From positions 62,001-126,000 of the forward strand of contig DATNQM010000029.1 in NCBI GenBank assembly GCA_036704045.1: a stretch of 64,000 nucleotides of DNA, given 5' to 3'. This DNA is from Ancylothrix sp036704045 (lineage in GTDB: Bacteria > Cyanobacteriota > Cyanobacteriia > Cyanobacteriales > Oscillatoriaceae). Under the pieces are notes generated by a model. That model did not search any database and was not told the DNA's origin. It saw only the letters and a program-made list of their open reading frames with translations. The position numbers were made by a program, and so were the translations under genes. Position 1 is the stretch's first letter. Each line of letters opens with the position of its first letter. Shown here piece after piece: positions 1-7,152 of the stretch.

Positions 1-443
1 CGACGTGTTGCTAACTCTAATACCAAGTCTCCAAATCTTAATTGTTCTGTTGGGCTGGTTTCTGGTTGTAAATAAAGACGCACTAAGCGTAAAAAGTCTT
101 CGCTACGATAGGGTTTGAGAAAGTAGTCGTCTGCACCGGCCTCTAAACAAGCTACCCGGTCTTCTATGGTATCTCTCGCCATTAATAGTACCACCGGCAC
201 ACGGTTTCCTTTTGTGCGTAGTTGTGAACATAATTCTATACCCGATTCACCCGACAGCATTCGGTCGATTATAATTAGGGCCGGTTCCAGTTGAAGAGCT
301 TTTTCTAGGCCAGTTTTGGAGTCGGTGGCAAGCACCGGCTCGTAGCCAGATTCTTTTAAGTCTAGGCTAACGTGCTGCGCTAATACTGGGTCGCTTTCGA
401 TGACGAGAACACTGGGATTTCTCTCTAGGGTGACGTTGCTCAT
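1..443 (-). CDS. OmpR/PhoB-type response regulator (partial, C-terminus off left edge)
   Basis: The gene reads leftward from an ATG at 443 and runs off the window. The visible 147 residues form a receiver domain: the phosphoacceptor Asp lies in IIIDRML (residue 60) and the conserved Lys in FLKPY (residue 110). After it comes the linker and FGDLVLEL segment that normally opens a winged-helix DNA-binding domain. It should therefore be a phosphorylation-controlled transcription factor. The partner kinase cannot be told from the sequence, and NblR-like or other cyanobacterial OmpR-family members are all possible. Family assignment is firm, specific identity is not. Confidence 0.85.
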   Translation of the reverse strand, partial: MSNVTLERNPSVLVIESDPVLAQHVSLDLKESGYEPVLATDSKTGLEKALQLEPALIIIDRMLSGESGIELCSQLRTKGNRVPVVLLMARDTIEDRVACLEAGADDYFLKPYRSEDFLRLVRLYLQPETSPTEQLRFGDLVLELATR

Positions 444-643
444 AGGCTTGATCGCTTCCCCGGCATATTTAGTTATTTCTCTTTTTTTACCATGTCTGGG
501 TTACTCTCGTTCCTGGGCATCTGCCTAGTAACCATTTGTTGTTAGTTATAACCTACTCTACAAATGTCCCTATGGACGGATTCCGTTTTGATTTGGCTTA
601 TTTTTTGGGTTTAATTATCATATAAGTTGAATTTTGTCAATCT

Positions 644-871
644 CTAAAAATCTAATTCCTCTGTCAAAGTTTCGACGTAAATAGTTTGTTGTTGCTGTTT
701 TTCAGCTAGAAAGTCTTCACACTCGCGTAGGTATTGGGAGGCGACGCTAAAAGAATCAAACATTTCTGTCATTTCTAGGTTGCCTATTTCCATTTTTTTT
801 ATGATTTCCTCAATTTTGGCAACTTTCGCTTCATAACTGTCCGGGCCGGTTTTTTTAGGTGCTTTGCTCAT
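644..871 (-). CDS. xseB: Exodeoxyribonuclease VII small subunit
   Basis: 75 residues, the normal length for XseB. The core EAKVAKIEEIIKKMEIGNL and the following amphipathic helix match the coiled-coil small subunit, which binds the XseA large subunit to make the single-strand-specific exonuclease VII. The large-subunit gene often sits just upstream, but here the upstream side is a 227-bp AT-rich gap and then the tRNA array, so xseA is elsewhere. The C-terminal QQQQ stretch is not unusual. Confidence 0.9.
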   Translation of the reverse strand: MSKAPKKTGPDSYEAKVAKIEEIIKKMEIGNLEMTEMFDSFSVASQYLRECEDFLAEKQQQQTIYVETLTEELDF

Positions 872-1098
872 GTCTGGAGTATAGAAAAATTTTTAATTTA
901 AAGAATTAAACTAAAACTAAGTTAGCGCAAAATTGATAAAAATGCTTAGGTAAATTATTTTATTAATCAACCTGTTTTTTTTGACCAAGCAATTTTATGT
1001 CTGCTCTTAAAAAGACCCACAGAGTTCTAAATTTTTATGTGTTAAACATCCCATTTTTTATTTATGATTTTAAAATTGGCGCTTTGTAGAACAATAAA

Positions 1099-1170
1099 TC
1101 CACCGGGAAGGTACTGCCCCTTCTATCTCAGTCTTATCAGGACTGCGCCTCGCTTTTCGGCTGCCGGTGG
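1099..1170 (-). tRNA. tRNA-Ile(GAU)-like gene with abnormal T-loop, probable pseudo-tRNA
   Basis: Acceptor CCACCGG/CCGGTGG, a D-arm, and anticodon arm CAGTC-CTGATAA-GACTG (GAU) all fold. The T-stem GAAGG/CCTTC is intact but its loop is GGCAGTA instead of TTCRANY. It is the last gene of the leftward array. The cloverleaf is convincing, but the lost TTC makes normal function doubtful. Confidence 0.6.
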
Positions 1171-1176
1171 ATGAAA

Positions 1177-1261
1177 GGAAGATGGAGGAATCGAACCTCT
1201 ACAGGTATTACCTGTACCCCAGTTTTCAAGACTGGTTGCCGACCAAAAAGCGGCATCTTCC
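1177..1261 (-). tRNA. tRNA-Ser(UGA)
   Basis: Class II tRNA. Acceptor GGAAGATG/CATCTTCC, anticodon arm CCAGT-CTTGAAA-ACTGG (UGA), long variable arm built on TACAGGTAATACCTGTA, and T-arm GAGG-TTCGATT-CCTC. No CCA is encoded. Confidence 0.93.
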
Positions 1262-1266
1262 ATAAG

Positions 1267-1364
1267 GGTGTCTGACGGGACTTGTTCGCGTAGCGTCGCG
1301 TAAGCGATACCCGCTTTTACTGGTTCCACAAACCAGCGTCTCGACCACTTAGACAACAGACACC
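1267..1364 (-). tRNA. tRNA-His(GUG) with a 30-nt T-loop (insertion)
   Basis: The 8-bp acceptor GGTGTCTG/CAGACACC is consistent with the extra G-1 of histidine tRNA. The anticodon arm is CTGGT-TTGTGGA-ACCAG (GUG). The T-stem GCGGG/CCCGT closes a 30-nt loop (+ strand 1278-1307) instead of 7 nt. The insert begins TATCGCTTACGCGACGC and continues with a second CGCTACGCGA unit. Everything else is a normal tRNA. It may be non-functional unless the loop is tolerated or removed. Confidence 0.8.
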
Positions 1365-1368
1365 ATAA

Positions 1369-1441
1369 TGGATCCGGTCAGATTTGAACTGACAACTTCC
1401 TGTGTGCAAAACAGGCGTTCTACCGTTGGAACTACAGACCC
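1369..1441 (-). tRNA. tRNA-Ala(UGC)
   Basis: Acceptor GGGTCTG/CGGATCC includes the G3-U70 pair that is the alanine identity element. Anticodon arm CCTGT-TTTGCAC-ACAGG (UGC), T-arm GTCAG-TTCAAAT-CTGAC. A separate gap of 282 bp follows on the right before the next clear array gene. Confidence 0.88.
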
Positions 1442-1723
1442 TTTTTAGGCGTAGACAATAAAAATTTTTCGTAGAATTTGATATTGTTTGATATGTTATT
1501 TATTGAATTTAATCACCTCCATGATTTTGATGATTTAATAATCCTGACATAATTTTAAATTTGCAATATTATTTTGTCTAACTTAAAGAACTACAAAATA
1601 ATATCTAAACTTTTTTAAAGAAATAATGCCAGGTTTTTTTGGTGATGGGGCTGATTGTTGAGCCACAGATTTCTACGCTAGAAACCTAGCCCGCCAATCT
1701 TGTTGTATCCCCAAGACACCAAA
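1442..1723. other. Gap in tRNA array with a degenerate tRNA-like fold
   Basis: No coding gene. On the minus strand, bases about 1645-1718 can form a closing stem (TGGGG/CCCCA plus GGTG/CACC), a GCTAG/CTAGC hairpin and a GGCT/AGCC arm, which looks like a decayed tRNA. I cannot assign an anticodon. The rest is AT-rich. Confidence 0.35.
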
Positions 1724-1796
1724 TGCCCCTAACTGGATTTGAACCAGTAACAACTAAGTTCTTAGCCTAGCGCCTCTTCCGTTGGGCTATAGGGGC
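1724..1796 (-). tRNA. tRNA with Leu(AAG) anticodon on a class I body
   Basis: Acceptor GCCCCTA/TAGGGGC, anticodon arm CTAGG-CTAAGAA-CTTAG, variable loop TTGTT and T-arm ACTGG-TTCAAAT-CCAGT fold cleanly. U33 places the anticodon as AAG. Leucine tRNAs normally have a long variable arm and bacteria rarely use AAG, so identity is uncertain although the cloverleaf is intact. Confidence 0.75.
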
Positions 1797-1885
1797 AAAT
1801 GTTAAGATAACCGGCCTAAAAATTAGATCCATAAAATTTGAGGTTTATAGATGGCCGGCTGCTAAAAATTTGGCTTTTCACCAAA

Positions 1886-1984
1886 TACCCCTGACTGGAT
1901 TTGTTCGCGTAGCGTCGCGTAAGCGATACCAGCAAAAACACTCGTTTTAAGCGAGCGATGTTTTCCAATTACATCACAGGGGTA
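1886..1984 (-). tRNA. tRNA with Leu(UAA) anticodon, class I body and 30-nt T-loop insertion
   Basis: Acceptor ACCCCTG/CAGGGGT, D-arm ATGT/ACAT, and anticodon arm GCTCG-CTTAAAA-CGAGT (UAA). The T-stem GCTGG/CCAGT encloses a 30-nt loop that starts TATCGCTTACGCGACGC and is almost identical to those of the His and Asp genes of this array. The variable loop is short (about 6 nt), unlike canonical leucine tRNA. Confidence 0.7.
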
Positions 1985-1987
1985 GAT

Positions 1988-2059
1988 CGGGATGGTTGGA
2001 TTTGAACCAACGACTCCTTGGCCCCAAACCAAGGCTTCTGGCCGCTGAATTACATCCCG
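1988..2059 (-). tRNA. tRNA-Pro(UGG), array copy
   Basis: Acceptor CGGGATG/CATCCCG, anticodon arm CTTGG-TTTGGGG-CCAAG (UGG), T-arm with TTCAAAT. A second, different tRNA-Pro(UGG) stands alone at 11226-11299, so this one is probably redundant. Confidence 0.92.
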
Positions 2060-2067
2060 TTGAAGTC

Positions 2068-2137
2068 TTAAGTAGTTGTGAGACTTGAACTCACAGGAGG
2101 CTGTTTTGGAAATACTCCCCTCATCCCGTTGGAGACA
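2068..2137 (-). pseudogene. Decayed tRNA
   Basis: The T-arm GTGAG-TTCAAGT-CTCAC is perfect and a D-like arm (CTCC/GGGG) can form. The 5' strand does not pair with the 3' acceptor AACTACT, and no five-base anticodon stem forms around the TTTCCAA region. It sits in register between two good tRNAs, so I read it as a pseudo-tRNA. Confidence 0.5.
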
Positions 2138-2168
2138 GAAGTTTGTTTGACTGCCGGTGGCGGCAGAA

Positions 2169-2241
2169 CTGGGAAAGCAGGACTTGAACCTGCATTTGTC
2201 CGCTTTCAAAGAGCGGTGCCATACCGTTAGGCGATTTCCCA
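2169..2241 (-). tRNA. tRNA-Gln(UUG)
   Basis: Acceptor TGGGAAA/TTTCCCA, anticodon arm CCGCT-CTTTGAA-AGCGG (UUG), T-arm GCAGG-TTCAAGT-CCTGC. It keeps the weak U1-A72 pair typical of glutamine tRNA. Confidence 0.93.
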
Positions 2242-2249
2242 ATGAATAA

Positions 2250-2323
<74 letters not shown>

Positions 2324-2401
2324 ATAAGGTCAGTTTTGTAGACTGATGTGTTGTTCTGTTACACCACCCTCTGACTTTTTGAAATTGCGCGACAGTGGCG
2401 C

Positions 2402-2486
2402 ATGGGTCGGGCAGGATTTGCACCTGCAATGCTAACGCGGCTCTTTTACAGAGAGTTGCCTGCTCTAAGTAGGCGAGCCGACCCAG
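2402..2486 (-). tRNA. tRNA-Tyr(GUA)
   Basis: Class II tRNA. Acceptor TGGGTCG/CGACCCA, anticodon stem CTCT/AGAG with loop CTGTAAA (GUA), variable arm around CCGCGTTAGCA. T-loop is TGCAAAT rather than TTCRANY. Confidence 0.9.
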
Positions 2487-2520
2487 ATATGTAATACATC
2501 CTTACGGCGGTATTGCAAAA

Positions 2521-2607
2521 CGGAGAGAACAGGATTTGAACCTGCGTCGGTTTAACCCGATTCTGTTTAGCAAACAGATGCCATCAGCCTCTCGGCCATC
2601 TCTCCAG
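2521..2607 (-). tRNA. tRNA-Ser(GCU)
   Basis: Class II tRNA. Acceptor GGAGAGA/TCTCTCC, discriminator G73, anticodon arm TCTGT-TTGCTAA-ACAGA (GCU), variable arm TCGGGTTAAACCGA, T-arm GCAGG-TTCAAAT-CCTGT. Confidence 0.93.
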
Positions 2608-2613
2608 AGTCGC

Positions 2614-2683
2614 CCTAACGGGACTCGAACCCGTGTCTTCTGATCGAAATTCAGAAATCCTCACCGCTAGACGATAGGGCGAT
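2614..2683 (-). tRNA. tRNA-Glu(UUC)
   Basis: Acceptor CGCCCTA/TAGGGCG, anticodon arm TCTGA-ATTTCGA-TCAGA (UUC), T-arm ACGGG-TTCGAGT-CCCGT. Confidence 0.92.
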
Positions 2684-2688
2684 TGGCG

Positions 2689-2760
2689 TGGGGACTGGGA
2701 TTTGAACCCAGAATGCCAGTTTTGGAGACTGGAGTGTTGCCGTTTTACACTACCCCCCCT
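2689..2760 (-). tRNA. tRNA-Trp(CCA), one acceptor mismatch
   Basis: Anticodon arm CCAGT-CTCCAAA-ACTGG (CCA) and T-arm CTGGG-TTCAAAT-CCCAG are good. The 5' acceptor strand GGGGGGG pairs with TCCCCAC with a G-A mismatch at the second pair, a sign of drift. Confidence 0.85.
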
Positions 2761-2835
2761 TGGTGGCACCGGCGGGACTTGCACCCGCAACCTTTAGGGT
2801 ATGAACCTATTGCTCTGCTTTTGAGCTACGGTGCG
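2761..2835 (-). tRNA. tRNA-Met(CAU) type, CCA apparently encoded
   Basis: Anticodon loop TTCATAC (CAU), D-arm GCTC/GAGC, T-arm GCGGG-TGCAAGT-CCCGC. The first acceptor pair is C-C. The 3' end reads GCC-A-CCA, so CCA seems encoded, unlike the other array members. The anticodon stem lacks the three G-C pairs of initiator tRNA, so elongator Met or Ile(CAU) is likelier. Confidence 0.85.
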
Positions 2836-2845
2836 ATGTCACCAA

Positions 2846-2919
2846 AGGTCAGAGTGGGATTGGAACCCACGATTTTCGGTTTTGCAGACCGACGCCTTAC
2901 CAGCTTGGCTACCTGACCT
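2846..2919 (-). tRNA. tRNA-Cys(GCA)
   Basis: Acceptor GGTCAGG/TCTGACC, discriminator U73 as required for cysteine tRNA, anticodon arm TCGGT-CTGCAAA-ACCGA (GCA), T-arm GTGGG-TTCCAAT-CCCAC. Confidence 0.92.
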
Positions 2920-2932
2920 AAAAATAGAGAGC

Positions 2933-3029
2933 GGGGATAACGGGATTTTTTCGCGTAGCGTCGCGTAAGCGATACCCGCGACTTCTCGTTCGACAGACGA
3001 GCGCTCTTAGCCAACTAAGCTATACCCCC
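2933..3029 (-). tRNA. tRNA-Asp(GUC) with a 30-nt T-loop (insertion)
   Basis: First gene of the array. Acceptor GGGGGTA/TATCCCC, anticodon arm CTCGT-CTGTCGA-ACGAG (GUC), discriminator G73. The T-stem GCGGG/CCCGT closes a 30-nt loop starting TATCGCTTACGCGACGC and ending CGAAAAAAT. It is the same element as in the His and Leu(UAA) genes. Confidence 0.8.
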
Positions 3030-3147
3030 ACGCATTTGATAGTTTTGATAGTTTTTTTTTGGCGATTTGCGGGCCGGTGTTTATAGTCCAAGGGGGCTAT
3101 TTTACTTCGTACTACAAACCGCTACTGTCGTTTAAGGTTTTAACTTA

Positions 3148-3169
3148 TTATTAAATTGTCAAGGTTCAG
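3148..3169 (-). promoter_or_regulatory. boxA-like antitermination motif in tRNA-array leader
   Basis: Read on the minus strand this is a 22-mer, CTGAACCTTGACAATTTAAT plus AA. It lies about 60 nt downstream of the array promoter and about 120 nt before tRNA-Asp. The core resembles boxA (for example TGTTCTTTGAAAA of rRNA leaders). A 21/22 match occurs at 20968-20989 in the Y RNA/Ro leader. Function is inferred. Confidence 0.5.
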
Positions 3170-3226
3170 AGGTTGTAAGGCTTTCTGGTTCTTGCTTTTG
3201 GCTCGTTCCCCTTCTGCCTTACATAC

Positions 3227-3256
3227 ATACTACATAAATACTACAAAAGATGTCAA
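3227..3256 (-). promoter_or_regulatory. Promoter of the tRNA array with TGTAGTA direct repeats
   Basis: On the minus strand: -35 TTGACA (3256-3251), an 18-nt spacer, -10 TAGTAT (3232-3227). Two TGTAGTA repeats overlap the spacer and -10. The 5' flank CCCC, both hexamers, the spacer length and the repeats recur at 20883-20916. Overlapping direct repeats suggest an operator. No regulator is identifiable in the window. Confidence 0.7.
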
Positions 3257-3281
3257 GGGGTCTGGTAAAAATTTTTTGAGG

Positions 3282-3325
3282 ATAAAAAAAGAGCCTAAAT
3301 ACCCTGAAAAATAAGGGTTTAGGCT
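3282..3325 (-). terminator. Terminator of the FAD oxidoreductase gene
   Basis: A stem pairs AGCCT..ACCCT with AGGGTTTAGGCT around the loop GAAAAATA (3292-3325). On the minus strand it is followed by a run of seven T (complement of 3284-3290). It separates the oxidoreductase gene from the array promoter. Confidence 0.75.
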
Positions 3326-3390
3326 TTGTAGTATGAAAAAAAACAAAAAAAAGTCAAAAAATTTTTTTTGTAGTACACCGGCTTCTACAG

Positions 3391-4545
3391 CTAAAAACTG
3401 TCCATAAACCGGCGATCTATCCAATCTTTCCACCACCACAAAGCTTTAGACGGCCCAAAACCCCAGTTTCCCCGTGATGCGATGGCCTTTCCTGTGCCGG
3501 TGCCTATTAAGGAAAGATATTGTTTTTGCGCTTTATAGGGCTTTAAGGGTTTGTTTTGTAGTACGCGAGTCAAGTTTTGATACAATGGCTTACCTTGTCT
3601 GACTGCAAATACTCCAGCCTTGGGAGTGGGATTATCTACAATAGAGGCAATGTCACCGGCTGCGAATAATTGAGGATGGGAAATTGATTGTAGTTTGTCG
3701 TTTACTAAAATAAAACCTCTTTTATCTGTAGCTAAACCGGCCTCTTTTAACCATGCCGGTGCTGATGCTTGCGTTACCCAAAATACTTGATCACACTCAA
3801 GTTTTAAGCCCGACTCACAGAAAAGTATCAATCTTTCAGAGGGTTTTTCAATAGCTGAAACGGCTTGTTTCAAATGTAACTTTATGCCGCGACTGGTGAG
3901 AAGTTCTGTCAAACATCGGCGCACCCATTGGCTATAAGATGACATGATTTCATCTTTTTTGTGGAAAAGATGTACTGTTAATTGATTGGGATTTTTAATA
4001 AGTTTCCGTAAATGAGCCTCAAGGGCTAAAGTTAACTCAACTCCACCGGCACCTCCACCGACAATTACTAAATCCCAATTTTTTTCTGGTTGGGCTAAGA
4101 TTTTTTTCTCCAAGAATTGATATTTTTCTAATAATATTGGCACCGGCTTAGCGGGGATGGCGTAGTTAGCTGCACCGGCGACTGACAATGTAGCCGGTGT
4201 GCTGCCAATATCCATAGAAAGCAAATCAAATACCACCGGATCACGATTTGCACAAAGTACAAGATTTTTTTGTAAATTTAATCCTACTACTTCATCAACA
4301 ATAAAATTAATGCCCGTAGATTTTGCTAATTTTTCTAAATCAATATGACATTCTTCAAAACTATAAAAACCTGCTATATATCCGGGTAACATTCCTGAAT
4401 AGGGAGCAAAACGGGTATTTGAAATTAGAATAATATCTAACCCTGGTATCGGTTTATCCCGTAAGTTCTTGAGAAAGATGGCATGAGAGTGACCACCCCC
4501 TACTAGGACTAATTGCGTCAGTTTTGATGGAAATTCTTTAGGCAT
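3391..4545 (-). CDS. FAD-dependent pyridine nucleotide oxidoreductase, NDH-2-like
   Basis: A two-Rossmann-fold flavoprotein. FAD-binding VLVGGGHSHAI lies near the N-terminus, the NAD(P)H-binding VIVGGGAGGVELTLAL is central, and the FAD-contacting segment FAAGDIA is near the C-terminus. It resembles the NADH dehydrogenase-like domain that cyanobacteria often carry fused to selenide water dikinase (SelD). Here the chain stops after RRFMDSF, so the SelD part is absent. I chose ATG 4545 because the 36 residues encoded upstream (to 4653) do not look like this family, although no strong ribosome site marks it. Likely an electron-transfer enzyme; substrate unknown. Confidence 0.8.
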   Translation of the reverse strand: MPKEFPSKLTQLVLVGGGHSHAIFLKNLRDKPIPGLDIILISNTRFAPYSGMLPGYIAGFYSFEECHIDLEKLAKSTGINFIVDEVVGLNLQKNLVLCANRDPVVFDLLSMDIGSTPATLSVAGAANYAIPAKPVPILLEKYQFLEKKILAQPEKNWDLVIVGGGAGGVELTLALEAHLRKLIKNPNQLTVHLFHKKDEIMSSYSQWVRRCLTELLTSRGIKLHLKQAVSAIEKPSERLILFCESGLKLECDQVFWVTQASAPAWLKEAGLATDKRGFILVNDKLQSISHPQLFAAGDIASIVDNPTPKAGVFAVRQGKPLYQNLTRVLQNKPLKPYKAQKQYLSLIGTGTGKAIASRGNWGFGPSKALWWWKDWIDRRFMDSF

Positions 4546-4829
4546 TTGGGATGAATTTTTATAAGGGAAGATATTAAATTTTAGCCGATCATACTTTGGT
4601 GTCAAAATGGCCTGATTTTGGTTGGCAAAACATAATTTTATCCGAAAAATCAACCCCTAGGATGATTGACAATTCCAGAAAAAAACGTTAATCAAATTAA
4701 AGTTAGATTTTTAAATAACAAAGATAAATTTCTTTTCAACAGAAGAAAACAAAAAAGTAAAAAAGAAGAGAACAAACAAAAAAGGGAACGTTATTATTTG
4801 ATAAAGAAAAGATTGTTTAGGAAACAGCC

Positions 4830-5126
4830 GTGTTAGAGATCCTCTTGATTTTTACACTCGCTTTAACACCGACCTTGGTGTCTTTGTGGAGATTGGGGCA
4901 AACTGAGAGAAGGGTAGGAGCAAGACTTTTAGCTGTGCGACAAAGTACATCCTTTAGACGAGTTCCAGCAGCCTCAGACTCCACAGAACTATATAATCCA
5001 GTTTTGATTGGTGAACCCTTGGGGGATGCAACTTGCCGGTTTAATGCCAAATCAGCCCTGATTCGCTGTGCTGTTAATCCTAATGGCCCTTGTGAAGGAT
5101 GTCGGCATTACCAGAAGCGCGAATAA
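4830..5126 (+). CDS. Small membrane-anchored cyanobacterial protein (DUF6464-like)
   Basis: 98 residues: an N-terminal hydrophobic helix (about 2-20), a basic segment, and a C-terminal cysteine motif CRFNAKS..IRCAVNPNGPCEGCRHY. The four cysteines look like a metal- or disulfide-binding cluster. It resembles a conserved cyanobacterial family of unknown function that I recall as DUF6464. It ends just before the rplU promoter. A similar C-terminal cysteine pattern is seen in the protein at 13247-13798. Confidence 0.7.
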   Translation: MLEILLIFTLALTPTLVSLWRLGQTERRVGARLLAVRQSTSFRRVPAASDSTELYNPVLIGEPLGDATCRFNAKSALIRCAVNPNGPCEGCRHYQKRE

Positions 5127-5135
5127 AATTAAAAC

Positions 5136-5166
5136 TTGACAAAAAAACATCTAAAATAAATAATAT
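5136..5166 (+). promoter_or_regulatory. Putative rplU-rpmA promoter
   Basis: TTGACA (5136-5141) and TAATAT (5161-5166) with a 19-nt spacer lie about 150 bp upstream of rplU. The leader between is long enough to hold an L21-type autoregulatory structure, but I did not resolve one. Confidence 0.45.
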
Positions 5167-5314
5167 AAGATTGGCTGTCTAATTTTTTAGCTCGGATCAG
5201 GTATGACTTCTAGGGCTGTAGCACTAGATTTTGTAAGGGGTCAGGCTGGGGCAAAAAGCACAGCAAAAGCGAGGAAACTCTGCTACCTGTACGGCAACAC
5301 TCATTTACGGAACC

Positions 5315-5683
5315 ATGACTTACGCAATTATAGAAACCGGCGGTAAACAAATCCGCGTAGAACCCGGTCGTTTTTACGACATCGAATTGCTGACTCAAGA
5401 AGCTGAGCAAAACGTGACAATTGATAAAGTTTTGCTTGTCCAGCACGAAGACAGCTTACATATCGGCCAGCCTTTTGTCTCTGGTGCGACAGTGGAAGGA
5501 ACAGTTTTGCGTAACTTCCGGGGTCGTAAAGTGATTGTTTATAAAATGAAGCCGAAAAAGAAAACGCGCAAAAAACGCGGACACCGGCAAGAAACAACTC
5601 GCTTGATGATTAATTCGATTAGTCTTAATGGTGCTGTTATTAGCACTGCACCTGCACAAAGCAGCGAGCCGGCGGCAGAATAG
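5315..5683 (+). CDS. rplU: 50S ribosomal protein L21
   Basis: The N-terminus MTYAIIETGGKQIRVEPG and the core KMKPKKKTRKKRGHRQ are diagnostic of bL21, which binds 23S rRNA in the large subunit. The 122 residues include a short, alanine-rich C-terminal tail beyond the usual fold. rpmA follows 129 bp downstream in the usual L21-L27 order. The start is fixed by the family N-terminus. Confidence 0.97.
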   Translation: MTYAIIETGGKQIRVEPGRFYDIELLTQEAEQNVTIDKVLLVQHEDSLHIGQPFVSGATVEGTVLRNFRGRKVIVYKMKPKKKTRKKRGHRQETTRLMINSISLNGAVISTAPAQSSEPAAE

Positions 5684-5812
5684 ATAAAAATGGTAGTGAC
5701 CGGTACTGGGGTAGACATCTTTGTACCGGCCTAGGTATGGGGAAACTACCCCTACTAGGATGGACATTGTGCAACGTCCACAATTGACAATACAAGACTA
5801 TTAGAGGAAACT

Positions 5813-6088
5813 ATGGCTCATAAGAAAGGTACAGGTAGTACACGGAACGGACGCGACTCTAACGCCCAGCGTTTGGGTGTCAAGCGCTTTGGTGGTCAAG
5901 TAGTCAAAGCCGGCAATATTTTGGTGCGTCAACGCGGCACAAAATTTCATCCTGGTAATAATGTAGGTCGCGGTAGCGATGATACTTTATTTGCTTTGAT
6001 CGATGGCGTGGTAACTTTTGAACGCAAAGGTAAAAGTGGTAAAAAAGTCAGCGTTTATACCGCTGTTGCTGCTACCGCAGAAGCTTAA
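5813..6088 (+). CDS. rpmA: 50S ribosomal protein L27
   Basis: MAHKKGTGSTRNGRDSNAQR is the classic bL27 N-terminus, which reaches the peptidyl transferase centre. At 91 residues it has normal length. It begins directly with MAHKKG, so there is no Firmicute-type cleavable leader. Preceded by AGAGGAAACT as ribosome site. Forms a two-gene operon with rplU and is followed by a terminator. Confidence 0.97.
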   Translation: MAHKKGTGSTRNGRDSNAQRLGVKRFGGQVVKAGNILVRQRGTKFHPGNNVGRGSDDTLFALIDGVVTFERKGKSGKKVSVYTAVAATAEA

Positions 6089-6154
6089 AACTAACAAAAA
6101 ATAGTGGAGTGGGGGAATTTTTCGCCCCATCCCTATTTCAAATTTCAAAAATAG

Positions 6155-6181
6155 CGCACCATTGAAGGGTGCGTTTTATTT
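6155..6181 (+). terminator. Terminator after rpmA
   Basis: CGCACC/GGGTGCG stem (6155-6160 with 6167-6173), loop ATTGAA, then a T-rich tail TTTTATTTT. Confidence 0.75.
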
Positions 6182-6663
6182 TAGATAGATTTTATACAAT
6201 TAAGTTTTACATCATCTGATATTTTTGTAATAAAAAGTGCAAAATAATGCCGACATTTTGCCCTATTGACAGTTGATATTTGTAGATTTTAGAAAATAGA
6301 TTTATTGCGTAGATTTTGAAAACTCTTTTATTTATAAAAAATCAATTCTGAGTCTCAAATTATGTCACCAAATCCTCACACTCACAGAAAAAGAGTTTGC
6401 AGGGATATTGAGTCTTCGAGCAAGAGGAGATAGGATAAGATGAAAATCGGTTCACAAGCCTGTCAGCCTCATTGATGCTCGATGATTTGCCGCCTTTCAT
6501 GGTTTAGCTAATCACCGCCAGCTTAAGCCCTAGGGTAAAGCTAAGAGTTGAGAAAAAAAAGAGCAATAACAAAATCTCTAAAAAACTCTCAACAATCCAA
6601 AGCATCAAAAATGTACGCAACGCAGCCGAAAAGTCTTAACCAATAAAAAAGACAATCGTACAA
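6182..6663. other. Intergenic, no gene seen
   Basis: AT-rich spacer between the rpmA terminator and the acetyltransferase gene. I found no convincing coding region or RNA. Confidence 0.5.
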
Positions 6664-7152
6664 ATGACACAGGACAAATTGGATTGCCGGCATATAAAAT
6701 TTTGTGATCAAAAAACAAAGGTAGACCTCTACCATCTCCAAGAACTGTTTAAAATAGCCGCTTTTTGGGCCGCCGACCGTTGCCTTGAAGATTTGAGCAT
6801 AGCTATCACCAATAGCGAACCAGTTATCAGCGCATGGGATAGAGAAAAAATGATAGGCTTTGCTAGGGCAACTTCCGATGGAATTTATCGAGCTACAATT
6901 TGGGATGTTGTTATTCACCCAAATTACCAAGGAGCCGGCTTAGGCAGAAAATTAGTTCAAACTGTTTTAAGCCATCCCAAAATGAGCCGAGTTGAGCGGG
7001 TATATTTAATGACAAGTTACCAGCAAAAATTCTATGAAAGAATTGGTTTTGAAGAAAACAAAACTACAACGATGGTATTGCACAATCCTCTGTTAGTGAG
7101 CCAGGTTTCTGAGGCTGAACATAACGTTGAAATAAGCATCGAAATCGGCTAG
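6664..7152 (+). CDS. GNAT family N-acetyltransferase
   Basis: 162 residues with the GNAT core: IWDVVIHPNYQGAGLGRKLV gives motif A (acetyl-CoA binding Q/R-x-x-G-x-G/A pattern), and the C-terminal FYERIGF gives motif B. It should transfer an acetyl group to an unknown amine. Its 3' end overlaps the convergent histidine kinase gene by 89 bp, so the two transcripts would be antisense at their ends. Confidence 0.88.
   Translation: MTQDKLDCRHIKFCDQKTKVDLYHLQELFKIAAFWAADRCLEDLSIAITNSEPVISAWDREKMIGFARATSDGIYRATIWDVVIHPNYQGAGLGRKLVQTVLSHPKMSRVERVYLMTSYQQKFYERIGFEENKTTTMVLHNPLLVSQVSEAEHNVEISIEIG

Noticed and set aside
3230..3439. 69-aa minus-strand open frame
   Set aside because: It overlaps the end of the oxidoreductase gene, its terminator and the array promoter, and is Phe-rich low complexity.
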